In this document: positions 7,450-16,980 of the stretch, one piece after another
Layout: the number at the start of each line of letters is the position of its first letter
How positions within the stretch are numbered: the first letter of the stretch is position 1
Assembly (NCBI RefSeq): GCF_027460065.1
Contig: NZ_JAPYZZ010000001.1
Coordinates: 888,501 to 952,500, forward strand
Source: Martinezella rhizogenes
GTDB lineage: Bacteria > Pseudomonadota > Alphaproteobacteria > Rhizobiales > Rhizobiaceae
Reading direction: 5' to 3'
Length of the DNA: 64,000 nt
Made by a program: the position numbers and the translations under genes
The notes under the pieces: model-generated
Seen by the model: the letters and a program-made list of their open reading frames with translations, nothing else
Told to the model about the DNA's origin: nothing
Database searches by the model: none

Positions 7450-9276
7450 TTGGCACCCCCAATTCTGAAACTCGACGATATCAAGCTGACCTTCGGCGTG
7501 ACCCCGCTGCTCGACGGCGCCAACCTCCAGGTGGAGCCCGGTGACCGCATCTGCCTTGTCGGACGCAATGGCTCGGGCAAATCCACGCTGATGAAGATCG
7601 CCGCCGGCCTGGTTGAAGCGCAGTCGGGTGAAGTTTTCCGGCATCCCGCCGCCACCATTCGTTATCTGGAACAGGCGCCGGATTTTGCCGGTTACGACAC
7701 TATTCAGGCCTATGCGGAATCGGGGCTCGGGCCGGGTGACGATCCCTATCGCGTGACCTATCTTCTCGAGCATCTGGGTCTTACCGGGCAGGAAAATCCG
7801 GAAAGCCTTTCAGGCGGCGAAGCGCGCCGCGCGGCACTTGCCCGCGTCATGGCGCCGGAACCCGATATTCTGATGCTGGACGAGCCCACCAACCACCTGG
7901 ACCTTCCCACCATCGAATGGCTGGAAAGCGAGCTGCAGCAGACGCGCAGTGCGCTGGTGCTGATCTCCCACGACCGGCGCTTTCTGGAGAAGGTCTCGAC
8001 CTCCACGGTGTGGCTCGATCGCGGCCAGTCGCGCCGCCTCAATCGTGGATTTGCCCATTTCGAGGAGTGGCGCGACAAGGTGCTGGAAGAGGAAGAGCTT
8101 GAACAGCATAAGCTCGGCAAGGCCATCGAGCGCGAAGAACACTGGATGCGCTACGGCGTGACCGCAAGGCGCAAGCGCAATATGCGCCGCGTCGGCGAGC
8201 TTCAGGCCATGCGCGCGGAATATCGCGGCCACAAGGGACCGCAGGGTTCCGTACAGGCAACCGTCACCGAAGGGCGAGAATCCGGCAAGCTGGTCATCGA
8301 GGCAGATGCCATCACCAAGGCTTATGGTGAGCGAGTGATCGTGGCACCGTTTTCGCTCAGGGTTCATCGTGGCGATTGCATTGGTCTCGTCGGGCCGAAC
8401 GGTGCAGGCAAAACCACGCTTCTGAAGATGCTGACGGGCCAGCTTGAGCCCGATAGCGGCACGGTGAAGCTCGGCACCAATCTGGAGATCGCCACGCTCG
8501 ACCAGAAGCGTGAGGATCTCAATCCCGCCGAAACGCTCGCGCATTATCTGACCGACGGGCGTGGTGACAATCTTCTCGTCAAGGGCGAAGTGAAGCATGT
8601 CACCGGTTACATGAAGGATTTCCTGTTCCAGCCGGAGCAGGCGCGCACACCCATCCGCAATCTCTCCGGCGGGGAGCGCGCCCGTCTTATTCTGGCGCGC
8701 ATTCTGGCCAGGCCGACCAATCTTCTGATCCTCGACGAACCAACCAACGATCTCGATATCGAAACGCTCGATCTGCTGCAGGAGATCGTCGCCGGTTTTT
8801 CCGGCACGGTCATTCTCGTCAGCCATGATCGTGATTTTCTCGACCGCACCGTCACCTCCACCATCGCACCCGCCAACCCCGATCAGCCGGATGGGCGCTG
8901 GATCGAATATGCGGGCGGCTATTCGGACATGATGGCGCAGCGCAAGGGTGTGGCGGAAGAAAAACGCAAGGCCGAAAGGCAGGAAAAGGCCAAGGCGGTA
9001 TCTTCAGCCTCACCATCGCAGGAGCCTGCAAAGGCCAAGGGCAAACTTTCCTTCAAGCAGAAATTCGCTCTCGAAAATCTACCGAAGGAGATGGAAAAGG
9101 CCCAGGAAGAGATCGCAAAACGCGAACAGCGCATGGCTGATCCGCAACTCTTCGCCAAGGATCAGGCCACTTTCAATAAGCTGGCGCAGGAAATGGAAAA
9201 GTTGCGCGAAAAGCTGGAGACTATGGAAGAGGAATGGCTGGAACTGGAAATGCTACGCGAGGAACTGGAGAGCTGA
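7450..9276 (+). CDS. ABC-F family ATPase (Uup-like)
   Basis: A soluble, duplicated ATPase without membrane domains. The first nucleotide-binding domain has GRNGSGKSTL and LSGGEARRAALARVM; the second has GPNGAGKTTL and LSGGERARLILARIL. The DEPTNHLD and DEPTNDLD Walker B motifs are intact. A basic linker between the domains (about 220-270) and a Lys/Glu-rich coiled-coil C-terminus (about 500-608) match Uup-type ABC-F proteins, which act on ribosomes or in genome stability. The start is a TTG at 7450 with GGAG nine bases upstream and no good ATG near it. Probably co-transcribed with the kinase gene just before it. Confidence 0.9.
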   Translation: MAPPILKLDDIKLTFGVTPLLDGANLQVEPGDRICLVGRNGSGKSTLMKIAAGLVEAQSGEVFRHPAATIRYLEQAPDFAGYDTIQAYAESGLGPGDDPYRVTYLLEHLGLTGQENPESLSGGEARRAALARVMAPEPDILMLDEPTNHLDLPTIEWLESELQQTRSALVLISHDRRFLEKVSTSTVWLDRGQSRRLNRGFAHFEEWRDKVLEEEELEQHKLGKAIEREEHWMRYGVTARRKRNMRRVGELQAMRAEYRGHKGPQGSVQATVTEGRESGKLVIEADAITKAYGERVIVAPFSLRVHRGDCIGLVGPNGAGKTTLLKMLTGQLEPDSGTVKLGTNLEIATLDQKREDLNPAETLAHYLTDGRGDNLLVKGEVKHVTGYMKDFLFQPEQARTPIRNLSGGERARLILARILARPTNLLILDEPTNDLDIETLDLLQEIVAGFSGTVILVSHDRDFLDRTVTSTIAPANPDQPDGRWIEYAGGYSDMMAQRKGVAEEKRKAERQEKAKAVSSASPSQEPAKAKGKLSFKQKFALENLPKEMEKAQEEIAKREQRMADPQLFAKDQATFNKLAQEMEKLREKLETMEEEWLELEMLREELES

Positions 9277-9373
9277 AGCCAGGCGGGGCCCGTTCGAGCA
9301 GTCCTTCTTCGGCCTTTGACAGGCAAGCGGAATTACCGTTCTATGACCGCGTTTGTTTGGAGGAGGTCTGAAA

Positions 9374-9766
9374 ATGCGCATGATTTTCGTCAATCTGCCG
9401 GTCAAGAATATCGAGGCATCGAGAAGTTTCTTCACGGCCCTCGGTTTCAGTTTCAATCCGGAATATTCCGACGACCGCACGCTCTGCATGATCGTGGAGG
9501 AGAACATCTTCGTGATGCTCCTTCAGGAGGAGCGGTTTCGCGATTTCATCAATGGCGATATCGCCGATGCCAAGCAAAGCACCGAGGTTCTGACCTGCCT
9601 TTCCGCCGGGAGCCGCGAGGAGATCGACGGCATGATCGCAACAGCGCTTGCCTCCGGGGGCAGCAGCTGGAAACCGGTTCAGGATCACGGCTTCATGTAT
9701 GCCGGCAGCTTTCAGGATCCCGACGGTCATGTCTGGGAGCTGGTGCATATGACGGGACAGGGCTGA
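9374..9766 (+). CDS. VOC (glyoxalase/bleomycin resistance-like) family protein
   Basis: A 130-residue single-domain vicinal-oxygen-chelate protein. It starts MRMIFVNLPVKNIEASRSFF, a standard beta-alpha-beta opening, and ends with FQDPDGHVWELVHM, where the DPDGH...E segment usually supplies metal ligands. An AGGAGG at 9360-9365 supports the ATG at 9374. It resembles lactoylglutathione lyase-like proteins of the extradiol dioxygenase subgroup (YtiA/PhnB-like); the substrate is unknown. It stands alone, upstream of the thiamine riboswitch. Confidence 0.85.
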   Translation: MRMIFVNLPVKNIEASRSFFTALGFSFNPEYSDDRTLCMIVEENIFVMLLQEERFRDFINGDIADAKQSTEVLTCLSAGSREEIDGMIATALASGGSSWKPVQDHGFMYAGSFQDPDGHVWELVHMTGQG

Positions 9767-9817
9767 TCTCGCCCATCTTGCCAATCACGGACGACGGGAC
9801 TAAACCATCATCTTGAT

Positions 9818-9908
9818 CTAACGGGGTGTCTTCTGTGCTTTTGTGCAGAAGGCTGAGAGGCTTGCCAACCCGAAGAACCTGATCCGGTTCATACCGGCGG
9901 AGGGATTA
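9818..9908 (+). ncRNA. TPP riboswitch (THI element)
   Basis: All the hallmark segments are present in order: ACGGGGTG, the variable P3 hairpin (TTCTGTGC..GCAGAAG), GGCTGAGAGG, CCAACCCG, GAACCTGATCCGG and ATACCGGCGGAGGGA. It lies about 50 bases upstream of thiB. Binding of thiamine diphosphate should lower expression of thiBPQ, most likely by hiding the GAGGAG ribosome site, since I see no clear terminator between. Confidence 0.96.
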
Positions 9909-9958
9909 GACGGCTTAAAGGCAAGCGGCTATTCCTTCTCGTTTTTGAGGAGATACCC

Positions 9959-10972
9959 GTGCGCCGTCGTCTTTTCCTGAATTCCGTCATTGCCGCCTCG
10001 CTGCTTCTGCCCGGTTTCGTCGCGGCGCAGGACAAGCCGGAACTGACCGTCTACACCTATGAAAGCTTCGTTTCCGAATGGGGTCCCGGCCCCAAGGTGA
10101 AGGAAGCCTTCGAGAAGGTCTGCGGCTGCACGGTCAATTTTGTCGGTGTCGCGGATGGCGTGGCGCTGCTTAACCGTCTGAAACTTGAGGGCAGCGGTTC
10201 CAAGGCGGACGTCGTGGTCGGGCTCGATACCAATCTTGTCGCGGAAGCCAAACAGACCGGGCTTTTTGACGCCAGCGGCATCGATGCATCGGCGGCCAAG
10301 GTACCGGGCGGTTACAAGGACGATGTTTTCGTACCGTATGATTATGGGCATTTCGCTGTCATCTATGACACGCAGACGGTGAAAAACCCGCCGGCGAGCC
10401 TTAAAGAACTGGTGGAAGGCGATCCAGCGCAGAAGATCGCCATTCAGGACCCGCGTACCTCCACGCCTGGGCTTGGCCTGCTTTTGTGGGTAAAGTCAGT
10501 TTATGGCGACAAGGCGCCGGAGGCCTGGGCGAAGCTCAGAAAGCGCATTCTCACCGTCACGCCGGGCTGGTCGGAATCCTATGGCCTCTTCACCAAGGGA
10601 GAGGTGCCGATGGTGCTCTCCTACACCACCTCGCCCGCCTATCATATGGTCGCCGAAAAGTCGGACCGTTATCAGGCTGCGGCCTTTTCCGAAGGGCATT
10701 ACATCCAGATCGAAGTGGCCGGACTTCTCAAAAACGCGCCGCACAAGGAGTTGGCAAAGCAGTTTCTCGCTTTCACGCTGACATCAGGTTTTCAGGATGC
10801 CATTCCCGAAAACAACTGGATGATGATCGTCGCGGCAACCTCGGCACCCTTGCCCGAGGCATTTTCCAAACTTGTTGTGCCGCAGAAGACCTTCCTGATG
10901 GATCCGGAAGAAGTGGCGAAGAACCGCAAGGCCTGGATCGACGAATGGCTTGCCGCCATGAGCATGAACTGA
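9959..10972 (+). CDS. thiB: Thiamine ABC transporter, periplasmic binding protein
   Basis: A 337-residue solute-binding protein with a signal peptide ([20 protein letters not shown], cleavage after AAQ-type residues). It opens with [17 protein letters not shown], the typical start of the ThiB/iron(III)-type binding fold, and carries [23 protein letters not shown], characteristic of ThiB. The GTG start at 9959 follows a GAGGAG ribosome site directly after the TPP riboswitch. It delivers thiamine or its phosphates from the periplasm to ThiP/ThiQ. Confidence 0.95.
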   Translation: MRRRLFLNSVIAASLLLPGFVAAQDKPELTVYTYESFVSEWGPGPKVKEAFEKVCGCTVNFVGVADGVALLNRLKLEGSGSKADVVVGLDTNLVAEAKQTGLFDASGIDASAAKVPGGYKDDVFVPYDYGHFAVIYDTQTVKNPPASLKELVEGDPAQKIAIQDPRTSTPGLGLLLWVKSVYGDKAPEAWAKLRKRILTVTPGWSESYGLFTKGEVPMVLSYTTSPAYHMVAEKSDRYQAAAFSEGHYIQIEVAGLLKNAPHKELAKQFLAFTLTSGFQDAIPENNWMMIVAATSAPLPEAFSKLVVPQKTFLMDPEEVAKNRKAWIDEWLAAMSMN

Positions 10973-10991
10973 GGAAGAGGCGCGCCCGCGC

Positions 10992-12617
10992 ATGATGCTG
11001 CGTCGTGATTATCGGCGGTCGATCATTTTCGGGACGGCGGCTTTTGCCGCCGTTTTCCTGTTCATGGCGCTCGCGGTTTTTGCGCTATTGTCCTTTGATG
11101 CCGGCGCATCCGCCGTCGGTATCATGGATGCCTATACGTTGCGTATCCTGCGCTTCACGCTGTACCAGGCGACGCTGTCCACCCTGTTGTCCATCGTTCT
11201 TGGCCTGCCGGTCGCTCTGGCGCTCGCCCGGCGGAAAGAGTTTCTCGGAAGAATCTGGATTATCCGGCTGATGGCGGTGCCGATGGGGCTGCCGGTGATC
11301 GTCGGCGCCTTCGGCATCATCACCATCTGGGGCAGGCAGGGTCTTTTGAACAGTGCCCTTGTTTTTGCCGGGGCGGATGAGCCTTTCAGTATCTACGGCC
11401 TTTCCGGCATTCTCATTGCTCACGTCTTTTTCAATCTGCCGCTTTGCGTGCGGCTGATGCTGGCTGGGCTGGAGCGTATTCCGGGGGAATATTGGCGCAT
11501 GGCGGCAAGTCTCGGCATGGAGCCGGCTTCGGTTTTCCGCTTCATCGAATGGCCGGTGGTCTCGCGGCTCATTCCCGGCATTGCCGGGCTGGTTTTCATG
11601 CTGTGCGCCACCAGTTTCACGCTCGTGCTTCTTCTCGGCGGCGGGCCGGCGGCGACAACGCTGGAGGTGGCGATCTATCAGGCGCTGCGGTTCGATTTCG
11701 ATCCGCAGCGGGCAATCGCGCTTTCGGTTTTGCAGATCGTCCTCACGGCAGTCCTGCTTGGCCTCCTCGCCTTTTTGCCATCGCCGGAAGCGGAAATCTC
11801 CTCGCTCGGTCGTAACATCCGCCGTTTCGACGGCAGAACGACAGGCGCGCGGCTGTGGGATGGTGCGGCAATCGTTTTTGCCGTCTTCCTGGTCGGGCTG
11901 CCGCTTGTCGCAATAGCCGTCTCTGGGCTGCAGGCCGATCTGTCACGTCTGCTCATCGCGCCGGTCTTCCTGCGTGCTGCGGCGACCAGTGTTTTAATCG
12001 CCATGCTGTCGGCAATTCTCGTCGTCCTCTGCTGCATGGCGATCATTGGCGCACGTCAGGCCATCGGCTCCAGACGCCAGGTGGCGTGGCCTCTCGGCCT
12101 GCTTTCCGCCCTGCTTGGGGTGGGGTCGTCGCTGGTGCTGCTTGTTCCGCCCGTCGTGCTGGGAAGCGGATGGTTCCTGCTGCTGCGGGTGTTCGGTGAT
12201 GTCAGCTTTTATGCGCCCGTTCTCGTGGCGCTCATCAATATGCTTATGGCCCTGCCGCTGGCCATGCGGGTGATGGAGCCGGCCTTCACCAGCCACTTCC
12301 TGCGCACTGGCCGTCTTTCCGCCAGTCTCGGGCTTCAGGGCTATTCGCGGCTGCGGTTTGCCGATCTGCCGGTTCTGTGGCGGCCCATGCTGATGGCACT
12401 TTCTTTTGCCATGGCGCTGTCGCTCGGCGATCTCGGGGCAGTTGCACTGTTCGGATCGGAAAATTTCGTCACCTTGCCCTGGCTGGTTTATAGCAATATG
12501 GGCAGCTATCGCACCAATGATGCCGCCGGTTATGCCTTCCTCCTCGGTGTCGTTTGCCTGCTGCTTGCCGCAGGCGGCATTTCCAGGCAATCCCAATCAG
12601 CAAGGGCTGGCATATGA
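10992..12617 (+). CDS. thiP: Thiamine ABC transporter permease
   Basis: A 541-residue inner-membrane permease made of two fused binding-protein-dependent transport domains, each with about six helices. The EAA loop of the first half is seen around [23 protein letters not shown] and of the second around [20 protein letters not shown], the sites that dock on the ATPase. It follows thiB by 19 bases and its stop overlaps the thiQ start by four bases (ATGA at 12614-12617), so the three genes are translationally coupled. Confidence 0.95.
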   Translation: MMLRRDYRRSIIFGTAAFAAVFLFMALAVFALLSFDAGASAVGIMDAYTLRILRFTLYQATLSTLLSIVLGLPVALALARRKEFLGRIWIIRLMAVPMGLPVIVGAFGIITIWGRQGLLNSALVFAGADEPFSIYGLSGILIAHVFFNLPLCVRLMLAGLERIPGEYWRMAASLGMEPASVFRFIEWPVVSRLIPGIAGLVFMLCATSFTLVLLLGGGPAATTLEVAIYQALRFDFDPQRAIALSVLQIVLTAVLLGLLAFLPSPEAEISSLGRNIRRFDGRTTGARLWDGAAIVFAVFLVGLPLVAIAVSGLQADLSRLLIAPVFLRAAATSVLIAMLSAILVVLCCMAIIGARQAIGSRRQVAWPLGLLSALLGVGSSLVLLVPPVVLGSGWFLLLRVFGDVSFYAPVLVALINMLMALPLAMRVMEPAFTSHFLRTGRLSASLGLQGYSRLRFADLPVLWRPMLMALSFAMALSLGDLGAVALFGSENFVTLPWLVYSNMGSYRTNDAAGYAFLLGVVCLLLAAGGISRQSQSARAGI

Positions 12618-13330
12618 CAGGCGATGATTTTGCCGTTGAGCTGGATAAGGTCAGGCTGCGGCTTGGAACGCAGGATTTCGAACTTGATTGTACCTTTCCG
12701 CAAGGTCAGGTGACTGCCGTCGTGGGTGCTTCCGGTTCGGGCAAGTCGACACTTCTCAATCTCATTGCCGGTTTTGAGGCGCCGGATTCCGGCCGTGTGG
12801 TGATCGACGGACAGGACATGATAGCACGGGACCCTTCGGAAAGGCCGGTTTCATCTATCTTTCAGGACAATAATCTGTTCGCCCATCTCGATATTTTCAC
12901 CAATGTCGCTCTTGGCGTCAGCCCCGGCCTGAAATTGCGGGCACAAGACCGGCAGAGGATCGAGGTGGCGCTGGCGCGCGTCGGTCTTGCGGGTTTCGAC
13001 AAGCGCCTGCCGGGCACGCTTTCCGGCGGGGAAAGGCAAAGGGCGGCACTGGCGCGTGCGCTGGTGCGGCAAAAACCGGTCATGCTGCTCGACGAGCCCT
13101 TCGCCGCGCTCGATCCGGGATTGCGGGCGGGGATGACGTCTTTGCTTCTCGACTTGCACGCCGAAACAAAAAATACGGTGATTATTGTCACTCATCACCC
13201 CGACGACATAAAAAAACTGGCGCGGCGGGTGGTTTTTCTCGATCGCGGCCGTGTTGTCTATGCAGGCTCGACCGCAGATTTCTTCACCACACAAAATGTG
13301 AAGGCGGTCGATAGTTTTCTGAATGGCTGA
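12614..13330 (+). CDS. thiQ: Thiamine ABC transporter ATP-binding protein
   Basis: A 238-residue ABC ATPase powering thiamine import. Walker A is [11 protein letters not shown], the signature is [15 protein letters not shown], Walker B is [11 protein letters not shown] and the switch histidine is in VTHHPDD. I take the ATG at 12614, which overlaps the thiP stop; the frame is open upstream inside thiP but that part is non-coding. Last gene of the TPP-controlled operon. No obvious terminator follows before the 240-base spacer. Confidence 0.95.
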   Translation: MTGDDFAVELDKVRLRLGTQDFELDCTFPQGQVTAVVGASGSGKSTLLNLIAGFEAPDSGRVVIDGQDMIARDPSERPVSSIFQDNNLFAHLDIFTNVALGVSPGLKLRAQDRQRIEVALARVGLAGFDKRLPGTLSGGERQRAALARALVRQKPVMLLDEPFAALDPGLRAGMTSLLLDLHAETKNTVIIVTHHPDDIKKLARRVVFLDRGRVVYAGSTADFFTTQNVKAVDSFLNG

Positions 13331-13571
13331 TCGCCTTATTTTCGACGCGTGCCGCTGGCAATCGCTTTAGATAACTTCAATGGCGCTAATTTGCACTTGC
13401 CAGTTTCAAGTTGTTGCCCGAGAAAAGATGGGAATTATTGCGTTCTTCAGGAATATTCCGGACTTGATGGATCGTTTTTACCGCTTTGGCATTCATCGCC
13501 CTTTGGGGCGAATCTGTTATTCTGGTCTGCAATTAACGGATGATCAGGAACGTTAGGGGCAGGCATAGAGA
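13331..13571. other. Intergenic spacer, thiQ to M48 protease
   Basis: A 241-base, relatively AT-rich stretch with no convincing reading frame or RNA structure. It presumably holds the promoter of the M48 protease gene. Confidence 0.5.
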
Positions 13572-15098
13572 ATGAAAAATAGCATGACTGCACAGCGGAG
13601 GCTTTTCTCCGGTTCAGGCCTTCGCCGTTCCGGCAGGCTTGCTGCGGCATGGTCCGCGCTGACGGCGTCCGCCGTGCTGCTGTCATCATGCCAGTCCCTG
13701 TTCAGCCCGGCCTACCAGTCGACATTGCGTCCCTCTGACAATCCGCAGACTGTGGAAGAGGTGCAGAAGAATGATCCGCGTGCCCAGATGGGCGCGCGCG
13801 AACATCCGCGCATCGTGGCAAGTTATGGCGGCGAATATCGCGATGCGAAGACGGAACGGCTGGTCGCCCGCATTGCGGGTGCGCTGACGGCCGTCTCGGA
13901 AAATCCGCAGCAATCCTACCGCATCACCATTCTCAATTCGCCCGCCATCAATGCTTTCGCCTTGCCCGGCGGCTATCTTTACGTGACACGCGGGCTTCTG
14001 GCGCTTGCCAATGATGCCTCGGAAGTGGCGGCCGTGCTGTCGCACGAGATGGGCCATGTGACCGCAAACCACGGCATCGAACGCCAGCGCCGCGAAGAGG
14101 CGGAGGTGATTGCCAGCCGCGTGGTTGCGGAAGTTCTATCGAGCGATCTCGCCGGCAAACAGGCGCTGGCACGCGGTAAACTGCGGCTTGCTGCCTTCTC
14201 CCGTCAGCAGGAGTTGCAGGCAGACGTCATCGGCGTTCGCATGCTGGGCGAGGCCGGTTACGACCCTTATGCATCGCCGCGTTTTCTGGATTCCATGGCA
14301 GCCTATGCGCGGTTCTCCTCGGCCGATCCTGAAAACGACCAGAGCCTCGACTTCCTTTCCAGCCACCCCAACACGCCACAGCGCATCGAGCTGGCGCGCC
14401 GTCACGCCCGTGCCTTCGGACAGGAAGGGCAGGTCGGGGATCGTGGCCGCGACTGGTTTCTGGATGGCATAGACGGCCTGCTTTATGGGGACAGCCCGCA
14501 GGAGGGTTATGTGCGCGGCCAGACATTCCTGCATGGAACGCTGGGCATCCGTTTCGACGTGCCGGAAGGTTTCGTCATCGACAACAAGGTGGAGGCCGTT
14601 CTGGCGACGGGACCGGGCGATATGGCGATCCGTTTCGACGGCGTCGCCGATCCGAAACAGACGAGCCTTGCCAATTACCTGACCAGCGGGTGGGTTGCCG
14701 GCCTGTTGCCGGAAACCGTCAAGGAAACCCAGATCAATGGTCTGGAGGCCGCGACAGCCCGCGCCAGCGCCGATAAATGGGATTTCGACGTGACCGTCAT
14801 TCGTGTCGGCCAGCAGATATTCCGTTTCCTGACCGCCGTGCCGAAGGGCAATACACAGCTCGATTCCATCGCCAATACATTGCGCACCAGCTTCCGCAAG
14901 ATGACACCGCAGGAGATTGCCTCCCTGAAGCCGCTCAGAGTACGCGTGGTGACGGTGAAGCCCGGTGAAACGGTGGCGACGATGGCGGCCCGGATGATGG
15001 GAACTGACCGGAAGCTCGACATGTTCCGCATGATCAATGCGATGAGCGCCACGGCCACGATTCAGCCGGGGCAGCGGGTGAAGATCATTTCGGAATAG
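13572..15098 (+). CDS. M48 family zinc metalloprotease lipoprotein with C-terminal LysM-like segment
   Basis: A 508-residue periplasmic or outer-membrane-anchored protease of the BepA/YfgC type. A lipobox (LLSSC, Cys40) ends the signal peptide. The zinc motif HEMGH is at about 158-162 and the third ligand is in RQQELQADVIG near 215. BepA members continue with TPR repeats, but here the C-terminal half is different: it ends VRVVTVKPGETVATMAARMMG..IQPGQRVKIIS, which reads as a LysM-like glycan-binding repeat. A role in outer-membrane protein quality control or envelope remodelling is inferred. Stands alone; a strong terminator follows. Confidence 0.88.
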   Translation: MKNSMTAQRRLFSGSGLRRSGRLAAAWSALTASAVLLSSCQSLFSPAYQSTLRPSDNPQTVEEVQKNDPRAQMGAREHPRIVASYGGEYRDAKTERLVARIAGALTAVSENPQQSYRITILNSPAINAFALPGGYLYVTRGLLALANDASEVAAVLSHEMGHVTANHGIERQRREEAEVIASRVVAEVLSSDLAGKQALARGKLRLAAFSRQQELQADVIGVRMLGEAGYDPYASPRFLDSMAAYARFSSADPENDQSLDFLSSHPNTPQRIELARRHARAFGQEGQVGDRGRDWFLDGIDGLLYGDSPQEGYVRGQTFLHGTLGIRFDVPEGFVIDNKVEAVLATGPGDMAIRFDGVADPKQTSLANYLTSGWVAGLLPETVKETQINGLEAATARASADKWDFDVTVIRVGQQIFRFLTAVPKGNTQLDSIANTLRTSFRKMTPQEIASLKPLRVRVVTVKPGETVATMAARMMGTDRKLDMFRMINAMSATATIQPGQRVKIISE

Positions 15099-15105
15099 AG
15101 CCAAA

Positions 15106-15136
15106 GAAAAACCCCGGATCACTCCGGGGTTTTTGT
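15106..15136. terminator. Bidirectional intrinsic terminator, M48 protease / leuC
   Basis: AAAAACCCCGGA and TCCGGGGTTTTT pair across a short TCAC loop. A-runs on one side and T-runs on the other serve both convergent genes. Confidence 0.92.
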
Positions 15137-15155
15137 TTTCTGGCATCGGCAAGAA

Positions 15156-16565
15156 TTATTGCCACTCACGCACGTCGACGAAATGGCCGGCGATTGCCGC
15201 GGCCGCAGCCATGGCCGGCGAGACGAGGTGGGTGCGGCTCTTATAGCCCTGACGGCCCTCGAAGTTGCGGTTCGAGGTCGAGGCACAGCGTTCGCCGGGC
15301 TTCAGGCGGTCGTCATTCATGGCAAGGCACATGGAGCAGCCCGGTTCGCGCCATTCGAAACCGGCGTCGAGGAAAATCTTGTCCAGACCTTCCTTTTCCG
15401 CCTGTTCCTTGACGAGGCCGGAGCCGGGCACGATCATGGCCGAGACGGTGGAAGCCACCTTGCGGCCATCGACGATCTTTGCCGCCGCCCGCAGATCCTC
15501 GATGCGGCCATTGGTGCAGGAGCCGATGAAGACGCGGTCTATGGCGATATCGGTGATGCGCGTGCCGGGTTTCAGGCCCATATAGTCAAGCGCGCGCCAT
15601 TTGGAGGTGCGTTTGTTTTCTTCCTCGATATCATCGGGATTGGGAACGATGCCTTCAACGGAGGTCACATCCTCCGGAGATGAACCCCAGGAGACAATTG
15701 GCGGCAGGTTGGCTGCATCGAGGATGACAACCTTGTCATAATGGGCGCCCTCGTCGGTTTTCAGCGTCTTCCAGTAGCCGATGGCCTGTTCCAGCGTTTC
15801 ACCCTTCGGCGCACGCGGCTTGTCCTTGATGTAATCGAAAGTCGTTTCATCGGGTGCGATAAGACCGGCGCGGGCGCCGCCCTCGATGGTCATGTTGCAG
15901 ACCGTCATGCGCCCTTCCATGGAGAGCGAGCGGATCGCCTCGCCGGCAAATTCGATCACATGGCCGGTGCCGCCAGCCGTGCCGATCTCGCCGATGATGG
16001 CAAGGATGATATCCTTGGCCGTCACGCCTTCCGGAATCTTGCCATCGACACGCACCAGCATGTTCTTGGCCTTTTTCTGGATCAGCGTCTGGGTGGCCAG
16101 AACATGCTCCACTTCCGACGTGCCGATACCGTGCGCCAAAGCGCCGAAAGCGCCGTGGGTGGAGGTGTGGCTGTCGCCGCAGACGATCGTCATGCCCGGC
16201 AGGGTGAAACCCTGCTCGGGGCCGACGATGTGGACGATGCCCTGGCGCTTGTCGCGCTCGGAATAATATTCGACACCGAACTCCTTGGCGTTCTGCGCAA
16301 GCGCTTCCACCTGAATGCGGCTCTCCTCGTTCTTGATGCCTTCCAGCCGGTCGGCTGTGGTCGGAACGTTATGGTCGACCACGGCGAGCGTGCGGGTTGG
16401 CGAATGCACCGGCCGGCCGGCCATGCGCAGGCCTTCGAAGGCCTGCGGGCTCGTCACCTCATGCACGAGGTGACGGTCGATGTAGAGAAGACAGGTTCCG
16501 TCCGGGTCACGATTGACGACGTGGTCGTCCCAGATCTTGTCATATAAGGTGCGGGGTGCGCTCAT
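15156..16565 (-). CDS. leuC: 3-isopropylmalate dehydratase large subunit
   Basis: Isomerises 2-isopropylmalate to 3-isopropylmalate in leucine synthesis together with LeuD, which is not in this window. The 469-residue aconitase-superfamily protein has the 4Fe-4S cysteines in GSCTNGR and in CSMCLAMN, the [23 protein letters not shown] substrate loop split around residue 130, and the N-terminal [11 protein letters not shown]. The start is taken at 16565 ([10 protein letters not shown]); an in-frame ATG lies six codons upstream. Leader features are described separately. Confidence 0.95.
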   Translation of the reverse strand: MSAPRTLYDKIWDDHVVNRDPDGTCLLYIDRHLVHEVTSPQAFEGLRMAGRPVHSPTRTLAVVDHNVPTTADRLEGIKNEESRIQVEALAQNAKEFGVEYYSERDKRQGIVHIVGPEQGFTLPGMTIVCGDSHTSTHGAFGALAHGIGTSEVEHVLATQTLIQKKAKNMLVRVDGKIPEGVTAKDIILAIIGEIGTAGGTGHVIEFAGEAIRSLSMEGRMTVCNMTIEGGARAGLIAPDETTFDYIKDKPRAPKGETLEQAIGYWKTLKTDEGAHYDKVVILDAANLPPIVSWGSSPEDVTSVEGIVPNPDDIEEENKRTSKWRALDYMGLKPGTRITDIAIDRVFIGSCTNGRIEDLRAAAKIVDGRKVASTVSAMIVPGSGLVKEQAEKEGLDKIFLDAGFEWREPGCSMCLAMNDDRLKPGERCASTSNRNFEGRQGYKSRTHLVSPAMAAAAAIAGHFVDVREWQ

Positions 16566-16630
16566 GGCTCTGTGCCTTGTCATAGAAAAGGGTAATCAGG
16601 GTTCAGAAAGACGGTGGACAGCGGATGCTG

Positions 16631-16753
16631 TCAGGCGAGCCTAAGTCGGCTGTTGAGCGCCCCGGAAATGCGCGCAAAGAACCGTGCCGGCAGACGCTTG
16701 TGGTCCTGCAGCACATAAACATTCTGAGCGAGACATCCGAATTTAGATCCCAT
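16631..16753 (-). CDS. Possible small leader ORF upstream of leuC
   Basis: A 40-codon frame starting ATG GGA TCT at 16753 and ending TGA at 16631-16633, on the same strand as leuC and about 65 bases before it. It encodes a basic peptide (…LQDHKRLPARFFARISG…, ending NSRLRLA) with five leucines. An in-frame ATG at 16765 would add four residues. No good Shine-Dalgarno precedes it, but a TTGCCG-17-TATGAA promoter would start transcription almost at the ATG, so translation could be leaderless. It may be a regulatory leader peptide, a real small protein or chance; I do not recognise it. Confidence 0.3.
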   Translation of the reverse strand: MGSKFGCLAQNVYVLQDHKRLPARFFARISGALNSRLRLA

Positions 16754-16760
16754 GGCAACT

Positions 16761-16789
16761 TTCATAGCAGATCGATGGTTTTACGGCAA
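16761..16789 (-). promoter_or_regulatory. Putative leuC promoter
   Basis: On the reverse strand TTGCCG and TATGAA are separated by 17 bases, giving a predicted start near 16754 and a leuC leader of about 190 bases. Confidence 0.45.
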
Positions 16790-16837
16790 TATGAATGCTT
16801 GGGAGACACGCCGAAGGGTGGAGTAGTTTCACTCATA

Positions 16838-16921
16838 TGCGTTGCACCACGGTTGGATCGCCTGCGTTGCAATGCTTTGCGATTGATATGGTGCGGCGCA
16901 ACTTGCCTATTTTGCGGCGCA
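16838..16921 (+). promoter_or_regulatory. Four TGCG-type repeats, candidate operator cluster
   Basis: Two copies of TGCGTTGCA (16838-16846, 16863-16871) and two of TGCGGCGCA (16892-16900, 16913-16921) precede the MFS gene. The second pair is a near-palindrome TGCG-N-CGCA spaced 21 bases apart, two helical turns. This suggests cooperative binding of a transcription regulator; no regulator gene is adjacent. Confidence 0.45.
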
Positions 16922-16980
16922 CATATAGATGGGTTCCCTTATCATTTGCATTCGACGAGAAATCGAAGGGAGGAAAGCAC

